Numbered from the stretch's first letter, positions 17,374-27,034 are shown. The stretch: 52,587 nt of DNA from Acidimicrobiia bacterium (GCA_025937235.1 JAICRU010000011.1:1-52587), one strand, 5' to 3'. Program-made: numbers and translations. Notes: generated by a model not told the origin, from the sequence alone.

Positions 17374-19152
17374 TCAGCCGTCGGTGGGTTGGTCGAGCTC
17401 GTCGCCCTCATCACGACGGGAAACCGCGGCTTCGGTGAGAGTTATGCCCAGCTCGTCCAGCTGGGCATCGTCGACCCAGGTGGGGGCTCCGGTCATGGGA
17501 TCGACGCCACTCTGGGTCTTGGGGAAGGGAATCACCTCCCGGATCGAAGACTCCCCCTGCAAGACCATCACGAGACGGTCGATGCCGAAGGCGAATCCGG
17601 CATGAGGCGGGGTCCCGTAACGGAGCGCTTCGAGGAACCAACCGAATCTGCGTTCGGCCGTCTCTGCGTCGATGCCCAGGATCTCGAACACCTGACGCTG
17701 CACATCAGGGTCGTGGATCCTGACCGAACCCGACCCGAGCTCGACCCCGTTGAGCACGGCGTCATAAGCCCGGGAGACTGCGGTGTTCGGGTTGTCCCTC
17801 ATCTCGTCCAGCGAGGCGGGAGCGGTGAAGGGGTGATGTGAGAAGGTGATCGACCCGTCTTCCTCCTCCTCGAACAAGGGGAAGTCGATCACCCAGAGAA
17901 AGGACAGCTCCTCGTGACCGGCGGGTCGGAGCAGGTCGTTGCGAAGCGTCCCGAGAACCTCGACAGCCAGCTTCCACCTGTCGGCCGCGATCAGAATGAC
18001 ATCGCCCGCTCGGGCCCCGAAGGCGTCCTGCATGCCCCTGAGCTCCGCCGCGTCCAGGAATTTGGCCACCGGTGACCGGAGCGTCCCGTCCTCCTCCACG
18101 ACCATCCACACCAGGCCCATGGCGCCGAGCTCCTTGGCCCGCTCGGTGAGGGCGTCAGCCCGGGCCCGGGACCACTCCACGGGGCCGACGTCGATGCCAC
18201 GAACGGTACCTCCCCCGGCCAAAGCGTCCCTGAAGACGCCGAATCGGGACGTGGCGAAGATGTCGGAGAGATCGACGATCTCCGCCGCGAACCTGAGGTC
18301 CGGCTTGTCGGTCCCGAACCGATCCATGCTCTCCTGCCAGGTGAAGCGGGGGAACGGGCGCGGTATCTCGATGTCGCGGAGCTCGCGGGCCACGGCAACC
18401 AGAACACTCTCGATGGCGTCGAGCACGTCGTCCCGATCCCAGAAAGAGCCCTCGAGATCGAGCTGGGTGAACTCCAGTTGGCGGTCGGCCCGGAAGTCCT
18501 CGTCCCGATAGCACCTTGCGATCTGGAAGTAGCGCTCGACGCCGGCAACCATGAGCAGCTGCTTGAACAGCTGGGGTGACTGGGGCAACGCGTAGAACTC
18601 CCCTTCACGGAGCCGGGAGGGGACGAGCATGTCACGGGCGCCTTCGGGCGTGCTGTTGATCAGCGTCGGCGTCTCCACCTCGAGGAACCCCTGAGCATCG
18701 AGCGTGCGCCGGATGGCGGCCGTAGCCCGGGAGCGTGCCCGGAGATTGGCCCCCATCCGAGGTCGTCGCAGATCGAGATAGCGATGACGGAGACGAGCCC
18801 TCTCATCGATGTCGACCCGATCGTCGATCATGAACGGCAGGGTGTCGGCCGGGGACAGGACGAGCAGGCCCTCCACCCCGATCTCGACCTCCCCCGTGGG
18901 CAGGTCCGGGTTCTGGGTGCCTTCGGGCCGTGCCCTGACCACGCCGGTGACCGAGATGCAGTACTCCATCTTCAGGTCGGCGACCTCATCGTGGGCGGCG
19001 GGGTCCGCCACCACCTGGATTATCCCGGAAGCGTCACGCACGTCGACAAAGGCGATGCCGCCGTGGTCGCGACGTCGCTGCACCCAGCCGGACACGGTCA
19101 CGGTCTCCCCGATCTGAGAGGGTCGGATCGAGCCGGCGGGAGTCCGGTTCAC
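17374..19152 (-). CDS. aspS: Aspartyl-tRNA synthetase (bacterial type)
   Basis: Charges tRNA-Asp. The N-terminal OB-fold anticodon domain has SGWVQRRRDHGGIAFVDVRD. The class II core contains RYFQIARCYRDEDFRADRQLEFTQ (motif 2, cited in part), with the bacterial GAD insertion in the middle and FAFGIDRLVM (motif 3) near the end. I place the start at the GTG at 19152, which overlaps the hisS stop (GTGA) and gives 592 residues. The GTG at 19170 would put a GGAG directly against the codon. The sequence does not tell me whether the enzyme also charges tRNA-Asn. Confidence 0.95.
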   Translation of the reverse strand: MNRTPAGSIRPSQIGETVTVSGWVQRRRDHGGIAFVDVRDASGIIQVVADPAAHDEVADLKMEYCISVTGVVRARPEGTQNPDLPTGEVEIGVEGLLVLSPADTLPFMIDDRVDIDERARLRHRYLDLRRPRMGANLRARSRATAAIRRTLDAQGFLEVETPTLINSTPEGARDMLVPSRLREGEFYALPQSPQLFKQLLMVAGVERYFQIARCYRDEDFRADRQLEFTQLDLEGSFWDRDDVLDAIESVLVAVARELRDIEIPRPFPRFTWQESMDRFGTDKPDLRFAAEIVDLSDIFATSRFGVFRDALAGGGTVRGIDVGPVEWSRARADALTERAKELGAMGLVWMVVEEDGTLRSPVAKFLDAAELRGMQDAFGARAGDVILIAADRWKLAVEVLGTLRNDLLRPAGHEELSFLWVIDFPLFEEEEDGSITFSHHPFTAPASLDEMRDNPNTAVSRAYDAVLNGVELGSGSVRIHDPDVQRQVFEILGIDAETAERRFGWFLEALRYGTPPHAGFAFGIDRLVMVLQGESSIREVIPFPKTQSGVDPMTGAPTWVDDAQLDELGITLTEAAVSRRDEGDELDQPTDG

Positions 19153-20360
19153 AGACGATCCCCGAGCCACTCCGGCACCGCATCCAGACCCATCTGCTCC
19201 CTTTCCCCGCCGATGCGGACATCGACCTCATCGCCGTCACCCTTCAGCACGACCAATGCCCGCGCCCCGGTGCGGCTGGCCGACTTGAACTGAGCCTCGA
19301 CCCGTCGCCCCTCGGTGTCGAAGTCGACGCTGAGCCCGGCGAGACGAAGACCCGATGCCGCGATGAGTGCATTCTCGGGGCCGGTCTCGGAGACCAGATA
19401 TACGTCGGCCTGTGATCCGGCGTCCTTGCCGGACGCCAGGACGATGCGATCCACCCCGAGAGCGAATCCCACCCCGGGAGCGCGGCGGCCGCCGATCGAC
19501 TCGGCCAAGCCGTCATAGCGCCCGCCACCGCCGACGGCGTTCTGCGCAGCATCGAGCTGGGTGGCGATGTATTCGAAGGCCGTCCTGGTGTAGTAGTCGA
19601 GCCCGCGCACCAGCCGGGCGTCTTCCTCGAACGGGATGCTCAGGCCGTCCAACGACTTCTTCACCAGGCCATAGTGCCCGGCGCAGGGCTCGCAGAGATG
19701 ATCCTTCATGGCGGGCGCGTCAGCCAGCACCGGAGCGCACACAGTGCAGTCGAGGATCCGGAGGGGGTTGACATCGATGAGGGCGAGCGAGTCGTCGCAG
19801 AGCATTTCCCTCCGCTCCTCCAGATAGGACCCGAGTGTCGTCATATAGCCGGGTCGGCACACCGTATCGCCCAGAGAGTTGACGACGACCTTCAGACCGG
19901 GAACGTCCACCGCGCTCAGGAAGCGGTAGCCCAACTCGATCACCTCGGCGTCGGCGGCGGGCCCTTCGACATCCAGGTACTCCACGCCAAGCTGCCAGAA
20001 CTGACGCCGTCTTCCCGCCTGAGGACGCTCGTGGCGGAACATGGGCCCGGAGTAGGCACCCTTCCAGGCGCCCCGCGCCCCCGAGTCGAGGAAGGCACGC
20101 ACCACCCCGGCGGTTCCTTCGGGCCGCAGCGTGAGCGACCGACCGCCCCGGTCGGTGAAGGTGTACATCTGCTTGGTCACCACCTCGGTGTCCTCGCCGA
20201 CTCCTCGCTCGAACAGGTCGGTCGATTCGAAGATCGGGGTCATGACTAGGGGGTATCCGAAGCGGTCCGCCCAGGTGTCCCACTGACGAAGGATGTCGCG
20301 CCAGCGATTGGATTCGGGCGCGCCGATGTCATCGGTGCCCTTGGGTGGCCTGAAACTCAT
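19149..20360 (-). CDS. hisS: Histidyl-tRNA synthetase
   Basis: Charges tRNA-His. The 403-residue class II enzyme begins with FRPPKGTDDI, has motif 2 around GPMFRHERPQAGRRRQF, the histidine-binding LVRGLDYYTRTAFE, GGGGRYDGL, and motif 3 at GVGFALGVDRIVL. The HGTP anticodon domain ends the protein. A cysteine-rich stretch (CTVCAPV ... CEPCAGH) is seen in many bacterial HisRS. The ATG at 20360 starts the family similarity. There is no Shine-Dalgarno sequence before it, so initiation may be leaderless. It heads the leftward hisS-aspS-rarA-alaS run and is divergent from the hydrolase gene at 20561. Confidence 0.95.
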   Translation of the reverse strand: MSFRPPKGTDDIGAPESNRWRDILRQWDTWADRFGYPLVMTPIFESTDLFERGVGEDTEVVTKQMYTFTDRGGRSLTLRPEGTAGVVRAFLDSGARGAWKGAYSGPMFRHERPQAGRRRQFWQLGVEYLDVEGPAADAEVIELGYRFLSAVDVPGLKVVVNSLGDTVCRPGYMTTLGSYLEERREMLCDDSLALIDVNPLRILDCTVCAPVLADAPAMKDHLCEPCAGHYGLVKKSLDGLSIPFEEDARLVRGLDYYTRTAFEYIATQLDAAQNAVGGGGRYDGLAESIGGRRAPGVGFALGVDRIVLASGKDAGSQADVYLVSETGPENALIAASGLRLAGLSVDFDTEGRRVEAQFKSASRTGARALVVLKGDGDEVDVRIGGEREQMGLDAVPEWLGDRL

Positions 20361-20560
20361 GAGCGGAGGCAGGTTAATTGTGGGTGTTGCCTTCAACGAC
20401 GACAGTGCTCGGCACAGCAACGGACCCTCGTCCGGGTGCGTCCGCGCCGATCTTGCACTCGACCCTTCATCAAGGGACGTTTGACCCTGTCGCACTCGAC
20501 TGCCGGCCGTCACCCTCGTGGGATGGAGCCATTGCACATGGCTCTCGACGAGGAGTCGAC

Positions 20561-22114
20561 ATGAACATCGAGACGGTCGAAGTAGAAAAGCAACGTCCAC
20601 CGCCCGATCCCGGGAGTGGGAAGCGGCTGCCGGAGTCGCTGTGGGTCAACCGGAAAGTGGGTCTGGCGATGGCTTCGTCACTGGTCGCCGCCTTCGCCCT
20701 GGCCTCGGCCTGGCTGACCCCGCGGGGTCCGGTGACCACCGGTGAGGCATTGATCTCGATGGCTCTAGCCCTCGTGGTCGGCTTGGCAGCCGGCATCCTG
20801 ACCGGAAGCCGTTGGACCGTGCTGATGTCGCCTTTGGTCTTCGTCGTTGTCTTCGAGCTGGCTCGGATAGGCACCATCGGCCCGACCGTGGATGGCATCA
20901 GATTCGGCTCGTTCTTCGGGATCACCGCTTTCGTGCTGGGCCGGGTCGTCCACGGCCTTCTGGTCTTGGCCCCGATGACGCTCGGAGCCGGTTTCGGAGT
21001 GTGGTTGGCGGGGCGGCTGGGTCACCCGACGGCCGCGAAGATGGGAGCCCTGGGATGGGTTCTCACTGGGTTAGCGACCCTGGCCCTGGCCATTGTCGCC
21101 TTCTCGGTGGCCCTCCCCGCCTCCACCGCACCCATCCTCGGGCCGGAGGGCTCGACAGGGCGCGGAGTCGCGGAGTTGACGAGGGTCTCGATCGCTGGTC
21201 ACGACCTCTCGCTGATGATCAGGGGGCGGAGCGTCGAGAACCCGATCCTTCTCTACCTGCCAGGCATTCCCGCCGGCACCGACCTCGGTGCGATGCGTCG
21301 CGACGCCACTCTGGAACAGGAGTTCGTGGTCGCCACCTGGGACCGGCGAGGCGCGGGCAAGTCGTATGCCGCCCTCGACCCCACGGACACCTTCACCCTC
21401 GAGCAAGAAGTGGCCGACACCATCGAAGTCACCAACTACCTCAGGGGCCGTTTCGACGAGGACAGGATCTATCTCGTCGGCCAGTCTGGGGGCACCACCA
21501 TCGGCGCCCTCGCAGTTCAACAGCATCCTGAGCTGTATCACGCCTTCGTCGGGGTGGGCCAGATGGTCAGCCAGCGGGAGACCGATGTCATGTTCTGGGA
21601 GGACACGTTGGCCTGGGCCGAGCAGACGGGGAACACAGCCCTGGCCGAGTCGCTCCGTCGCAATGGGCCACCACCCTATGACGACATCTGGATGTACGAG
21701 CCGATCGTCTCTCACGAGCACGACTGGAATCGCTATCCGGGGCTCGACGTGAGCAACGAGATGCCCTCCATCCTCTTCGTGCCCGAATACGCCTGGATGG
21801 ACCGCATAAACGCCTTTCGCGGCTTCCTGGACGTAGGCGCGGTCCAGTACCCCCAATTGCAGGAACTCGACTTTCGACAGGAGATCCCCCGACTCGAAGT
21901 TCCCTACTACATGGTGCTCGGCGAATACGAGGCCAGGGGAAGAGCCGTCCTGGCCGAGGAATGGTTCACCGCCCTCGAAGCGCCGGTGAAAGAGCGGATC
22001 ATCGTCGAAGGCGGAGGGCATCGGGCCCACTTCGACAAACCCGACCGGTTCGCCCAGATCATGGGAGACGTGCTCGAACAGACCCGCACGACTTCGATCG
22101 GAAACGAAGGCTGA
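20561..22114 (+). CDS. Membrane-anchored alpha/beta hydrolase
   Basis: A 517-residue protein with an AGGAG five bases before the ATG. Residues about 25-200 contain several membrane helices (for example VGLAMASSLVAAFALASAW, ALISMALALVVGLAAGIL and GWVLTGLATLALAIVAFS). Residues about 215-510 form an alpha/beta-hydrolase domain with an oxyanion LPGIPAG, the WDRRGAGKS segment, and a nucleophile elbow GQSGGT (Ser309). A likely catalytic His487 is in VEGGGH. The acid residue may be Glu in LGEYEARG. Similar soluble domains occur in proline iminopeptidase-like hydrolases, but I cannot name a substrate. It is followed one base later by the gene at 22116. Confidence 0.85.
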   Translation: MNIETVEVEKQRPPPDPGSGKRLPESLWVNRKVGLAMASSLVAAFALASAWLTPRGPVTTGEALISMALALVVGLAAGILTGSRWTVLMSPLVFVVVFELARIGTIGPTVDGIRFGSFFGITAFVLGRVVHGLLVLAPMTLGAGFGVWLAGRLGHPTAAKMGALGWVLTGLATLALAIVAFSVALPASTAPILGPEGSTGRGVAELTRVSIAGHDLSLMIRGRSVENPILLYLPGIPAGTDLGAMRRDATLEQEFVVATWDRRGAGKSYAALDPTDTFTLEQEVADTIEVTNYLRGRFDEDRIYLVGQSGGTTIGALAVQQHPELYHAFVGVGQMVSQRETDVMFWEDTLAWAEQTGNTALAESLRRNGPPPYDDIWMYEPIVSHEHDWNRYPGLDVSNEMPSILFVPEYAWMDRINAFRGFLDVGAVQYPQLQELDFRQEIPRLEVPYYMVLGEYEARGRAVLAEEWFTALEAPVKERIIVEGGGHRAHFDKPDRFAQIMGDVLEQTRTTSIGNEG

Positions 22115-22115
22115 A

Positions 22116-23195
22116 ATGCGGTCGACCGACACTGCGGTGCAACCGATCCAGATGAGAAGTAATCCTCTGGACCTGGCAGGGGATGTCCTCGACAAGATGC
22201 TCAACTTCGAGATCAAAGGCAACGCCGAGTACGCCGGTCTGGAAATCCAGGTGTTCGACGACGAGATTCACGGCCGCGGCATGCTGGTGTTCCTCTCCCG
22301 GGCGAAGGACGGCCGCATCGACGTCTACCACGAGCCCGATCTGCGCCTCGACCCCGCCGGATATGCAATCGGCAACGGGCTCGGGGAGTGGAGTGAGACA
22401 CACTTTGCACCGGCACGATTCGAACTCCACGACGACGGCGTCGACGTGGATGTGGGATTTCGTGACCATGCCGGACGCCCGATCCGGATAGTCATCGACG
22501 ACCGATCAGGCAACACCCGTAATCCAGCTTCGCTACTCGCCCCGATGGGCGCGGCGATCCGGCGCCCGAACCGACTCCCTCTCGTGTGGATGAGCCGATT
22601 CGACCTGGTCCGACGTGGCGGACACGTGGAGGTTTCCATCGACGGGAGCCGGGTTCGAATCGGACGTCTTCCAGGTTCGGTCTTCCACCGTCGAGAGCTG
22701 GTGAAGTACGCATCCGACCTATTCGTCGTATCGGTCAATCCCGCATATGACGGTCCCATCCGGGCACCCCTCTTCAGCGACGTCTCCATCGCGACAGGTA
22801 CCCACAACGCCCGTCTCGAGATCGACGAGAGCAGCCTTCTCGAAGATCTCGTCGACCTAGGGCAGACCCAGAGCCGTTGGAGATTGATCGTCGACGACGC
22901 CGTCGATCTGGTCGGTGGGTCGTGGAGCGCCCGCAAGACTGGCTCGCGTTTGACCCTGGACATGGATGTCCTCGATGGATGGCGCCCGAAACGTCTCCCA
23001 CCATTCATGAGACTGGTGACGACAGTGGTCGCCCTGTTCCGGACATGGCCCACCACCTATAGATGGCACGCCGAGATCGAGCTTCACCGCGGGTGGATGA
23101 TCTCGGGTTGGGAGCGAACCGATGTCAGGGGCGATGCCGCGTATCAATCGCTCACTTCGCCCCCCGCACCAAAGAATCGTCGCACCGGACACTGA
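22116..23195 (+). CDS. Hypothetical protein co-transcribed with the alpha/beta hydrolase
   Basis: A 359-residue protein whose ATG lies one base after the stop of the hydrolase gene, so the two are surely one operon. I do not recognise a family. It has no signal peptide. The middle is rich in beta-strand-like stretches (RFELHDDGVDVDVGFRD, IRIVIDDRSG, HVEVSIDGSRVRIG), suggesting a beta-barrel or beta-sandwich such as a lipocalin-like fold. A hydrophobic patch near the end (PFMRLVTTVVALFRTW) may contact membrane or lipid. The pair has no counterpart at this place in mycobacterial gene order. Confidence 0.72.
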   Translation: MRSTDTAVQPIQMRSNPLDLAGDVLDKMLNFEIKGNAEYAGLEIQVFDDEIHGRGMLVFLSRAKDGRIDVYHEPDLRLDPAGYAIGNGLGEWSETHFAPARFELHDDGVDVDVGFRDHAGRPIRIVIDDRSGNTRNPASLLAPMGAAIRRPNRLPLVWMSRFDLVRRGGHVEVSIDGSRVRIGRLPGSVFHRRELVKYASDLFVVSVNPAYDGPIRAPLFSDVSIATGTHNARLEIDESSLLEDLVDLGQTQSRWRLIVDDAVDLVGGSWSARKTGSRLTLDMDVLDGWRPKRLPPFMRLVTTVVALFRTWPTTYRWHAEIELHRGWMISGWERTDVRGDAAYQSLTSPPAPKNRRTGH

Positions 23196-23393
23196 CGACC
23201 TCGGACGCCCCCTGGCCGCGATGGTTCGTGAGTCCTGACAACGGGCGAGGTCCGGCCCAGAACACGTGTGATTTGGACCTTGTGCCCCTTCCGGTGTGGG
23301 CTGCGCCTGCTTCAGACCACCGAATCAATCGGGTCAGTGACCCGGGGCGTGCACTAGTTGGACGGCCTCGACAGTATCCGGATCCTGTGCGGA

Positions 23394-24041
23394 TCAGCCC
23401 CACTCGTTCCGGAACGGGTTGGTTTGCCGCTCCTGACCGATCGTGGTCTCGGGCCCGTGGCCGGGGAGCACTCGCGTCTCGTCATCGAGTGTCATCACCT
23501 TGTCCCGCATCGACCTGAACAAGGCATCTCCGTCCCCATACTCGAAATCGAATCTGCCGATGGAGCCGGCAAAGAGCTGGTCGCCCGAGAACAACATCTC
23601 CTCATCCTGGAGATAGAAGCAGCAGTGCCCGGGGGTGTGACCGGGCGTGTGCCGCACCTCTAGGTCGAATCCTGCCAGCTGGATGTGATCGCCGTCGGTG
23701 AGTGACTCCACCCTCTCCGGCATGTCGTACTCCCCCGGCGGCGTCATGCCGAACATGGCGCGAAGCTGATCCAGGGGGTGAAGGGTGAGGAAGTCGTCAT
23801 CGGGATGGACGTAGACGCTGGCACCCGTGGCCCGGGCCAGCTCGCCACTCCCTCCCGTGTGGTCGATGTGCCCGTGGGTGAGGAGCACGCCGGCCAGGGT
23901 CAGATCATGCTGGATCAGGACCGCCCCGATGGCTTCGGGCTCGGGTGGGGCGTCGACGACCAGCGCCTGCCCCCCGCTCTCCTCGGCCACGACGTACGCG
24001 TTGGTCGCAGCCACCCAGGCCGGCACGGCGATGACGAGCAT
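23394..24041 (-). CDS. Metallo-beta-lactamase-fold hydrolase (glyoxalase II-like)
   Basis: A 215-residue MBL-fold enzyme, probably a thiol-ester hydrolase. Metal ligands are in THGHIDHTGG (HxHxDH), HTPGHTPGH, SGDQLF, and the C-terminal PGHGPETTIGQER. The substrate could be a glyoxalase-type thioester, by similarity to the hydroxyacylglutathione hydrolase family. Actinobacteria generally lack glutathione, so another thiol is likely. The ATG at 24041 overlaps the rel stop by one base. Mycobacterium has a comparable gene at the same position between rel and hisS. Confidence 0.88.
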   Translation of the reverse strand: MLVIAVPAWVAATNAYVVAEESGGQALVVDAPPEPEAIGAVLIQHDLTLAGVLLTHGHIDHTGGSGELARATGASVYVHPDDDFLTLHPLDQLRAMFGMTPPGEYDMPERVESLTDGDHIQLAGFDLEVRHTPGHTPGHCCFYLQDEEMLFSGDQLFAGSIGRFDFEYGDGDALFRSMRDKVMTLDDETRVLPGHGPETTIGQERQTNPFRNEWG

Positions 24042-26203
24042 CAGGTGGCCGGTTCCGTGGCAAGGCGGAATGCGGAGAACACGCCGTCCACGCCACGGAG
24101 ATCGGCCAGGAGCTTGGGCAGCTGACTCGGGTCGGAGAGCTCCACCTCATAGCGGAGAATCGCCACCCGGTCCTCACCGGTGTGTGTCGACGAGGCGGTG
24201 ATGTTGCCCCCGGTGTCGCTGATCACAGCCGTGACGTCACGAAGCAGCCTGGTGCGGTCGAGAGCCTCGACCTGGATCCAGACCACGAAGGCGGCCGTGC
24301 TCCGGGCCGGCCATGCCACCTCTACGGTCCTTTCACGACGCTCGGCCAGCGAGGAGACGTTGGTGCAGTCGGCCCGATGCACCGAGACCCCCCGTCCAAC
24401 GGTGACATACCCCACAATCGGGTCGCCCGGGACCGGGGAGCAGCAGCGGGCGAGGTGGATCAACATGTCGTCCTGTCCCTCGACCACGACCTCGGCGGTG
24501 TCGAGCGGGCGTCTCCTACGGGGATGGAAGAACTCATCTTCGCTCTCCGGGCTGAGCAGACGTGAAAGACGGGTTGCCACGGAATCGATCGACACGGTGC
24601 CCTCGCCCACGGCCACCTGTAGGGATTCGATGTCCCTCTGGCCCAGCTCGGCGGAGATCGAGGTCAGGAGGCTCTCCTTCTCGGCGGCGGGGATCCCCGA
24701 AGCCTCCCTCTTCAACAGGGACTGGAGCGCGTCCTTCCCCTCCGAGAGCGCCTGGTCACGACGCTCCTTGGTGAACCATTGCCTGATCTTGGACTTGGCC
24801 CGTCCGGTTCGCACGAAGGCCAGCCAATCCCGGCTGGGGCCGGCGTCGACCGCCTTCGAGGTCATGACCTCGACGATGTCGCCGGATTGGAGACGGGTGG
24901 ACAATGGCACGAGCCGCCCGTTGACCCTGGCACCCACGCATCGGTGCCCGACCTCGGTGTGGACGGCATAGGCGAAGTCCACCGCGGTTGACCCCGCCGG
25001 CAGGGGCTTGACATCTCCACCGGGGGTGAGGACGAAGACTTCGTCTCGATACAGGTCGAGCTTGAGGTTGGCCAGGAACTCCTCGGGGTCTTCGTCGTCG
25101 CCCCACGAGATGAAGTCCATCCGGGGCAGCTGACCGGCCTCGCCTTCCTTGTATCGCCAGTGTGCTGCAATCCCTGCTTCGGCCCTCTGATGCATGTCCT
25201 CGGTCCGAATCTGAACCTCGAGGGGCTTTCCGTCCGGCCCGATCACCGTGGTGTGCAGCGACTGGTAGAGGTTGATCTTGGGCATGGCGATGTAGTCCTT
25301 GAACCGCCCGGTCACGGGCACCCAGTGGCTGTGGATCAACCCCAGAGCGGCGTAGCAATCCCTCACCGTTGCGGCGATGATCCGGATGCCGATCAGGTCG
25401 TGGATGTCCTCGAAGGGACGGTTCTGCTCCCGCATCTTCCGATAGATCGAATATTGGTGCTTGGGACGACCGGTGACCTCGGCCCCGATCCCTGAATCGC
25501 CGAGGATGCCGGAGATCTCGTCGACCATCTTCTCGATGAAGGCCTCCCGCTCCGGGGCGCGCTCGGCCAGCTTGGCCTGGATCTCGGCATTGGGGCCCGG
25601 ATAGAGGATGGCGAAGCAGCGATCCTCGAACTCGTGTTTGATCTCCTGGACCCCGAGCCTGTGAGCGAGCGGGGCGTACACGTCCAGGGTCTCCTGGGCC
25701 ACACGGCGCTGTTTCTCCTCACGCAGGGCATGAACCGTCCGGAGATTGTGGAGACGGTCGAAGAGCTTGATGATCAGAACCCTGACGTCCTGAGCCATGG
25801 CCACCACCATCTTGCGGATGGTCGCCGCCTGGGCCTGTTCCCGGTTCGAGTAGCGGACCCGGTCCAGCTTGGTGACGCCATCGATGAGCCGGGCGATCTC
25901 CTCGCCGAATTTCATCGACAGGTCGTTGAGCGTCAGGGTGGTGTCCTCGACCGTGTCGTGGAGGAGGGCGGCGGCAAGCGTGGGCTCGTCCAGCCCGTAT
26001 TCGGCCAGCATCAGGGCGACGGCCAGTGGGTGGGTGATGTAGGCGTCACCGGTCTTGCGTACCTGGCCGGCGTGCGCTTCGGCTGCCAGCTCATAAGCTC
26101 GGCGCAGCAGGTCTACATCGCCGTCGGGGTGATGGGCGACGAAGGCTGCGACGACATCTTCGAATGCCGCCTGTCCTTGCTCAGTCGTAGGTGACGAGGG
26201 CAT
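24041..26203 (-). CDS. rel: Bifunctional (p)ppGpp synthetase/hydrolase (Rel)
   Basis: Makes and degrades the stringent-response alarmone. The N-terminal HD hydrolase domain retains HD and ED (LLHDTVEDT), so hydrolysis is expected. The synthetase domain has GRPKHQYSIYRKM and YQSLHTTVIG. A TGS domain (VFVLTPGGDVKPLPAGSTAVDFAYAVHTEVG) and a C-terminal ACT domain follow. From the ATG at 26203 it has 720 residues and overlaps apt by 23 bases. An ATG at 26218 would add five residues. Downstream of apt in the usual actinobacterial order. Confidence 0.96.
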   Translation of the reverse strand: MPSSPTTEQGQAAFEDVVAAFVAHHPDGDVDLLRRAYELAAEAHAGQVRKTGDAYITHPLAVALMLAEYGLDEPTLAAALLHDTVEDTTLTLNDLSMKFGEEIARLIDGVTKLDRVRYSNREQAQAATIRKMVVAMAQDVRVLIIKLFDRLHNLRTVHALREEKQRRVAQETLDVYAPLAHRLGVQEIKHEFEDRCFAILYPGPNAEIQAKLAERAPEREAFIEKMVDEISGILGDSGIGAEVTGRPKHQYSIYRKMREQNRPFEDIHDLIGIRIIAATVRDCYAALGLIHSHWVPVTGRFKDYIAMPKINLYQSLHTTVIGPDGKPLEVQIRTEDMHQRAEAGIAAHWRYKEGEAGQLPRMDFISWGDDEDPEEFLANLKLDLYRDEVFVLTPGGDVKPLPAGSTAVDFAYAVHTEVGHRCVGARVNGRLVPLSTRLQSGDIVEVMTSKAVDAGPSRDWLAFVRTGRAKSKIRQWFTKERRDQALSEGKDALQSLLKREASGIPAAEKESLLTSISAELGQRDIESLQVAVGEGTVSIDSVATRLSRLLSPESEDEFFHPRRRRPLDTAEVVVEGQDDMLIHLARCCSPVPGDPIVGYVTVGRGVSVHRADCTNVSSLAERRERTVEVAWPARSTAAFVVWIQVEALDRTRLLRDVTAVISDTGGNITASSTHTGEDRVAILRYEVELSDPSQLPKLLADLRGVDGVFSAFRLATEPAT

Positions 26204-26699
26204 GAAACGGGACACCATCCAGCTTCTTGGCGCCGTCGAGGAAGGACAGCTCGATGAACACGGAGAACCCGACCACTTCGGCGCCTATCTTCCTCAACAA
26301 CCGAATCGCTGCTGCGGCTGTTCCGCCGGTGGCGATGACATCGTCGACGAGCAGGACTTTCTCCCCAGTCCTTGCGGCATCGGTGTGGATCTCCAGCGAG
26401 TCGGTCCCGTATTCCAGCGAGTAGTCCTCTCGGACCGTCTCGTACGGCAGCTTGCCCGGTTTGCGGACCGGGATGAATCCGGCGCCGAGGCGCTCGGCGA
26501 CCGGCGTGGCGAGCGTGAACCCTCGTGCCTCGATGCCGGCCACCTTGTCGACGCCCAGGTCGCGGAATGGCTCCGCCAGAGCATCCACCAGGGCCGCGAA
26601 CGCCTCCCTGTCGGCCAGGACCGGTGTTATGTCCTTGAAGACGACTCCGGGCTCGGGAAAGTCCGGGATGTCGCGGATTAGCGAGGTGAGGTTGTCCAC
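26181..26699 (-). CDS. apt: Adenine phosphoribosyltransferase
   Basis: Salvages adenine with PRPP to AMP. The 172-residue protein has IRDIPDFPEPGVVFKDITPVL at the N terminus (cited in part), GIEARGF, PVRKPGKLP, and the PRPP loop VLLVDDVIATGGTA. It starts with GTG at 26699. In many actinobacteria secF and secD lie between apt and yajC. Here only 20 bases separate them. Confidence 0.96.
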   Translation of the reverse strand: MDNLTSLIRDIPDFPEPGVVFKDITPVLADREAFAALVDALAEPFRDLGVDKVAGIEARGFTLATPVAERLGAGFIPVRKPGKLPYETVREDYSLEYGTDSLEIHTDAARTGEKVLLVDDVIATGGTAAAAIRLLRKIGAEVVGFSVFIELSFLDGAKKLDGVPFHALVTYD

Positions 26700-26719
26700 T
26701 CGCAGAGTCTACGGCCGGA

Positions 26720-27034
26720 TCAGGGGGTTTCCGTGTCCGGCTTGTCTTCACCAACCCGAGAGCCGATGGCCCGCCTGGAGACCCGGATCTTCCCTTCCTC
26801 CACCCGGAGCACCACGCTGTCCTCGTCGACAGAGACAACGGTGCCATGGATGCCCCCGATGGTGCGCACCTCCTCACCCGGGCTCAGAGATTGCGAGAGC
26901 GTCTGCTGGGCCTTGGCCCGCTGGCGCTGGGGTCGGATGATGAACAACCAAAACACCGCAACCATCAAGCCCAGGAAGAGCAACGACGGCAGCGGGCTGG
27001 CCGCGGCCTCCTGAGCAAGGACGACGTGGGTCAA
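26720..27034 (-). CDS. yajC: Preprotein translocase subunit YajC
   Basis: Small membrane protein associated with SecDF in the Sec translocon. The 104-residue protein has one membrane helix (about residues 17-34, SLLFLGLMVAVFWLFII) followed by the family motif RPQRQRAKAQQ and a conserved cytoplasmic segment (LSPGEEVRTIGGIHGTVVSVD). The start is a TTG at 27034, supported by GGGAGG five bases upstream. secD and secF do not follow it, which is unusual. Confidence 0.93.
   Translation of the reverse strand: MTHVVLAQEAAASPLPSLLFLGLMVAVFWLFIIRPQRQRAKAQQTLSQSLSPGEEVRTIGGIHGTVVSVDEDSVVLRVEEGKIRVSRRAIGSRVGEDKPDTETP

Noticed and set aside
20361-20560. T-box or other riboswitch upstream of hisS (also considered for thrS and alaS)
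   Set aside because: No T-box sequence or specifier/antiterminator structure was found, and the leaders are very short.
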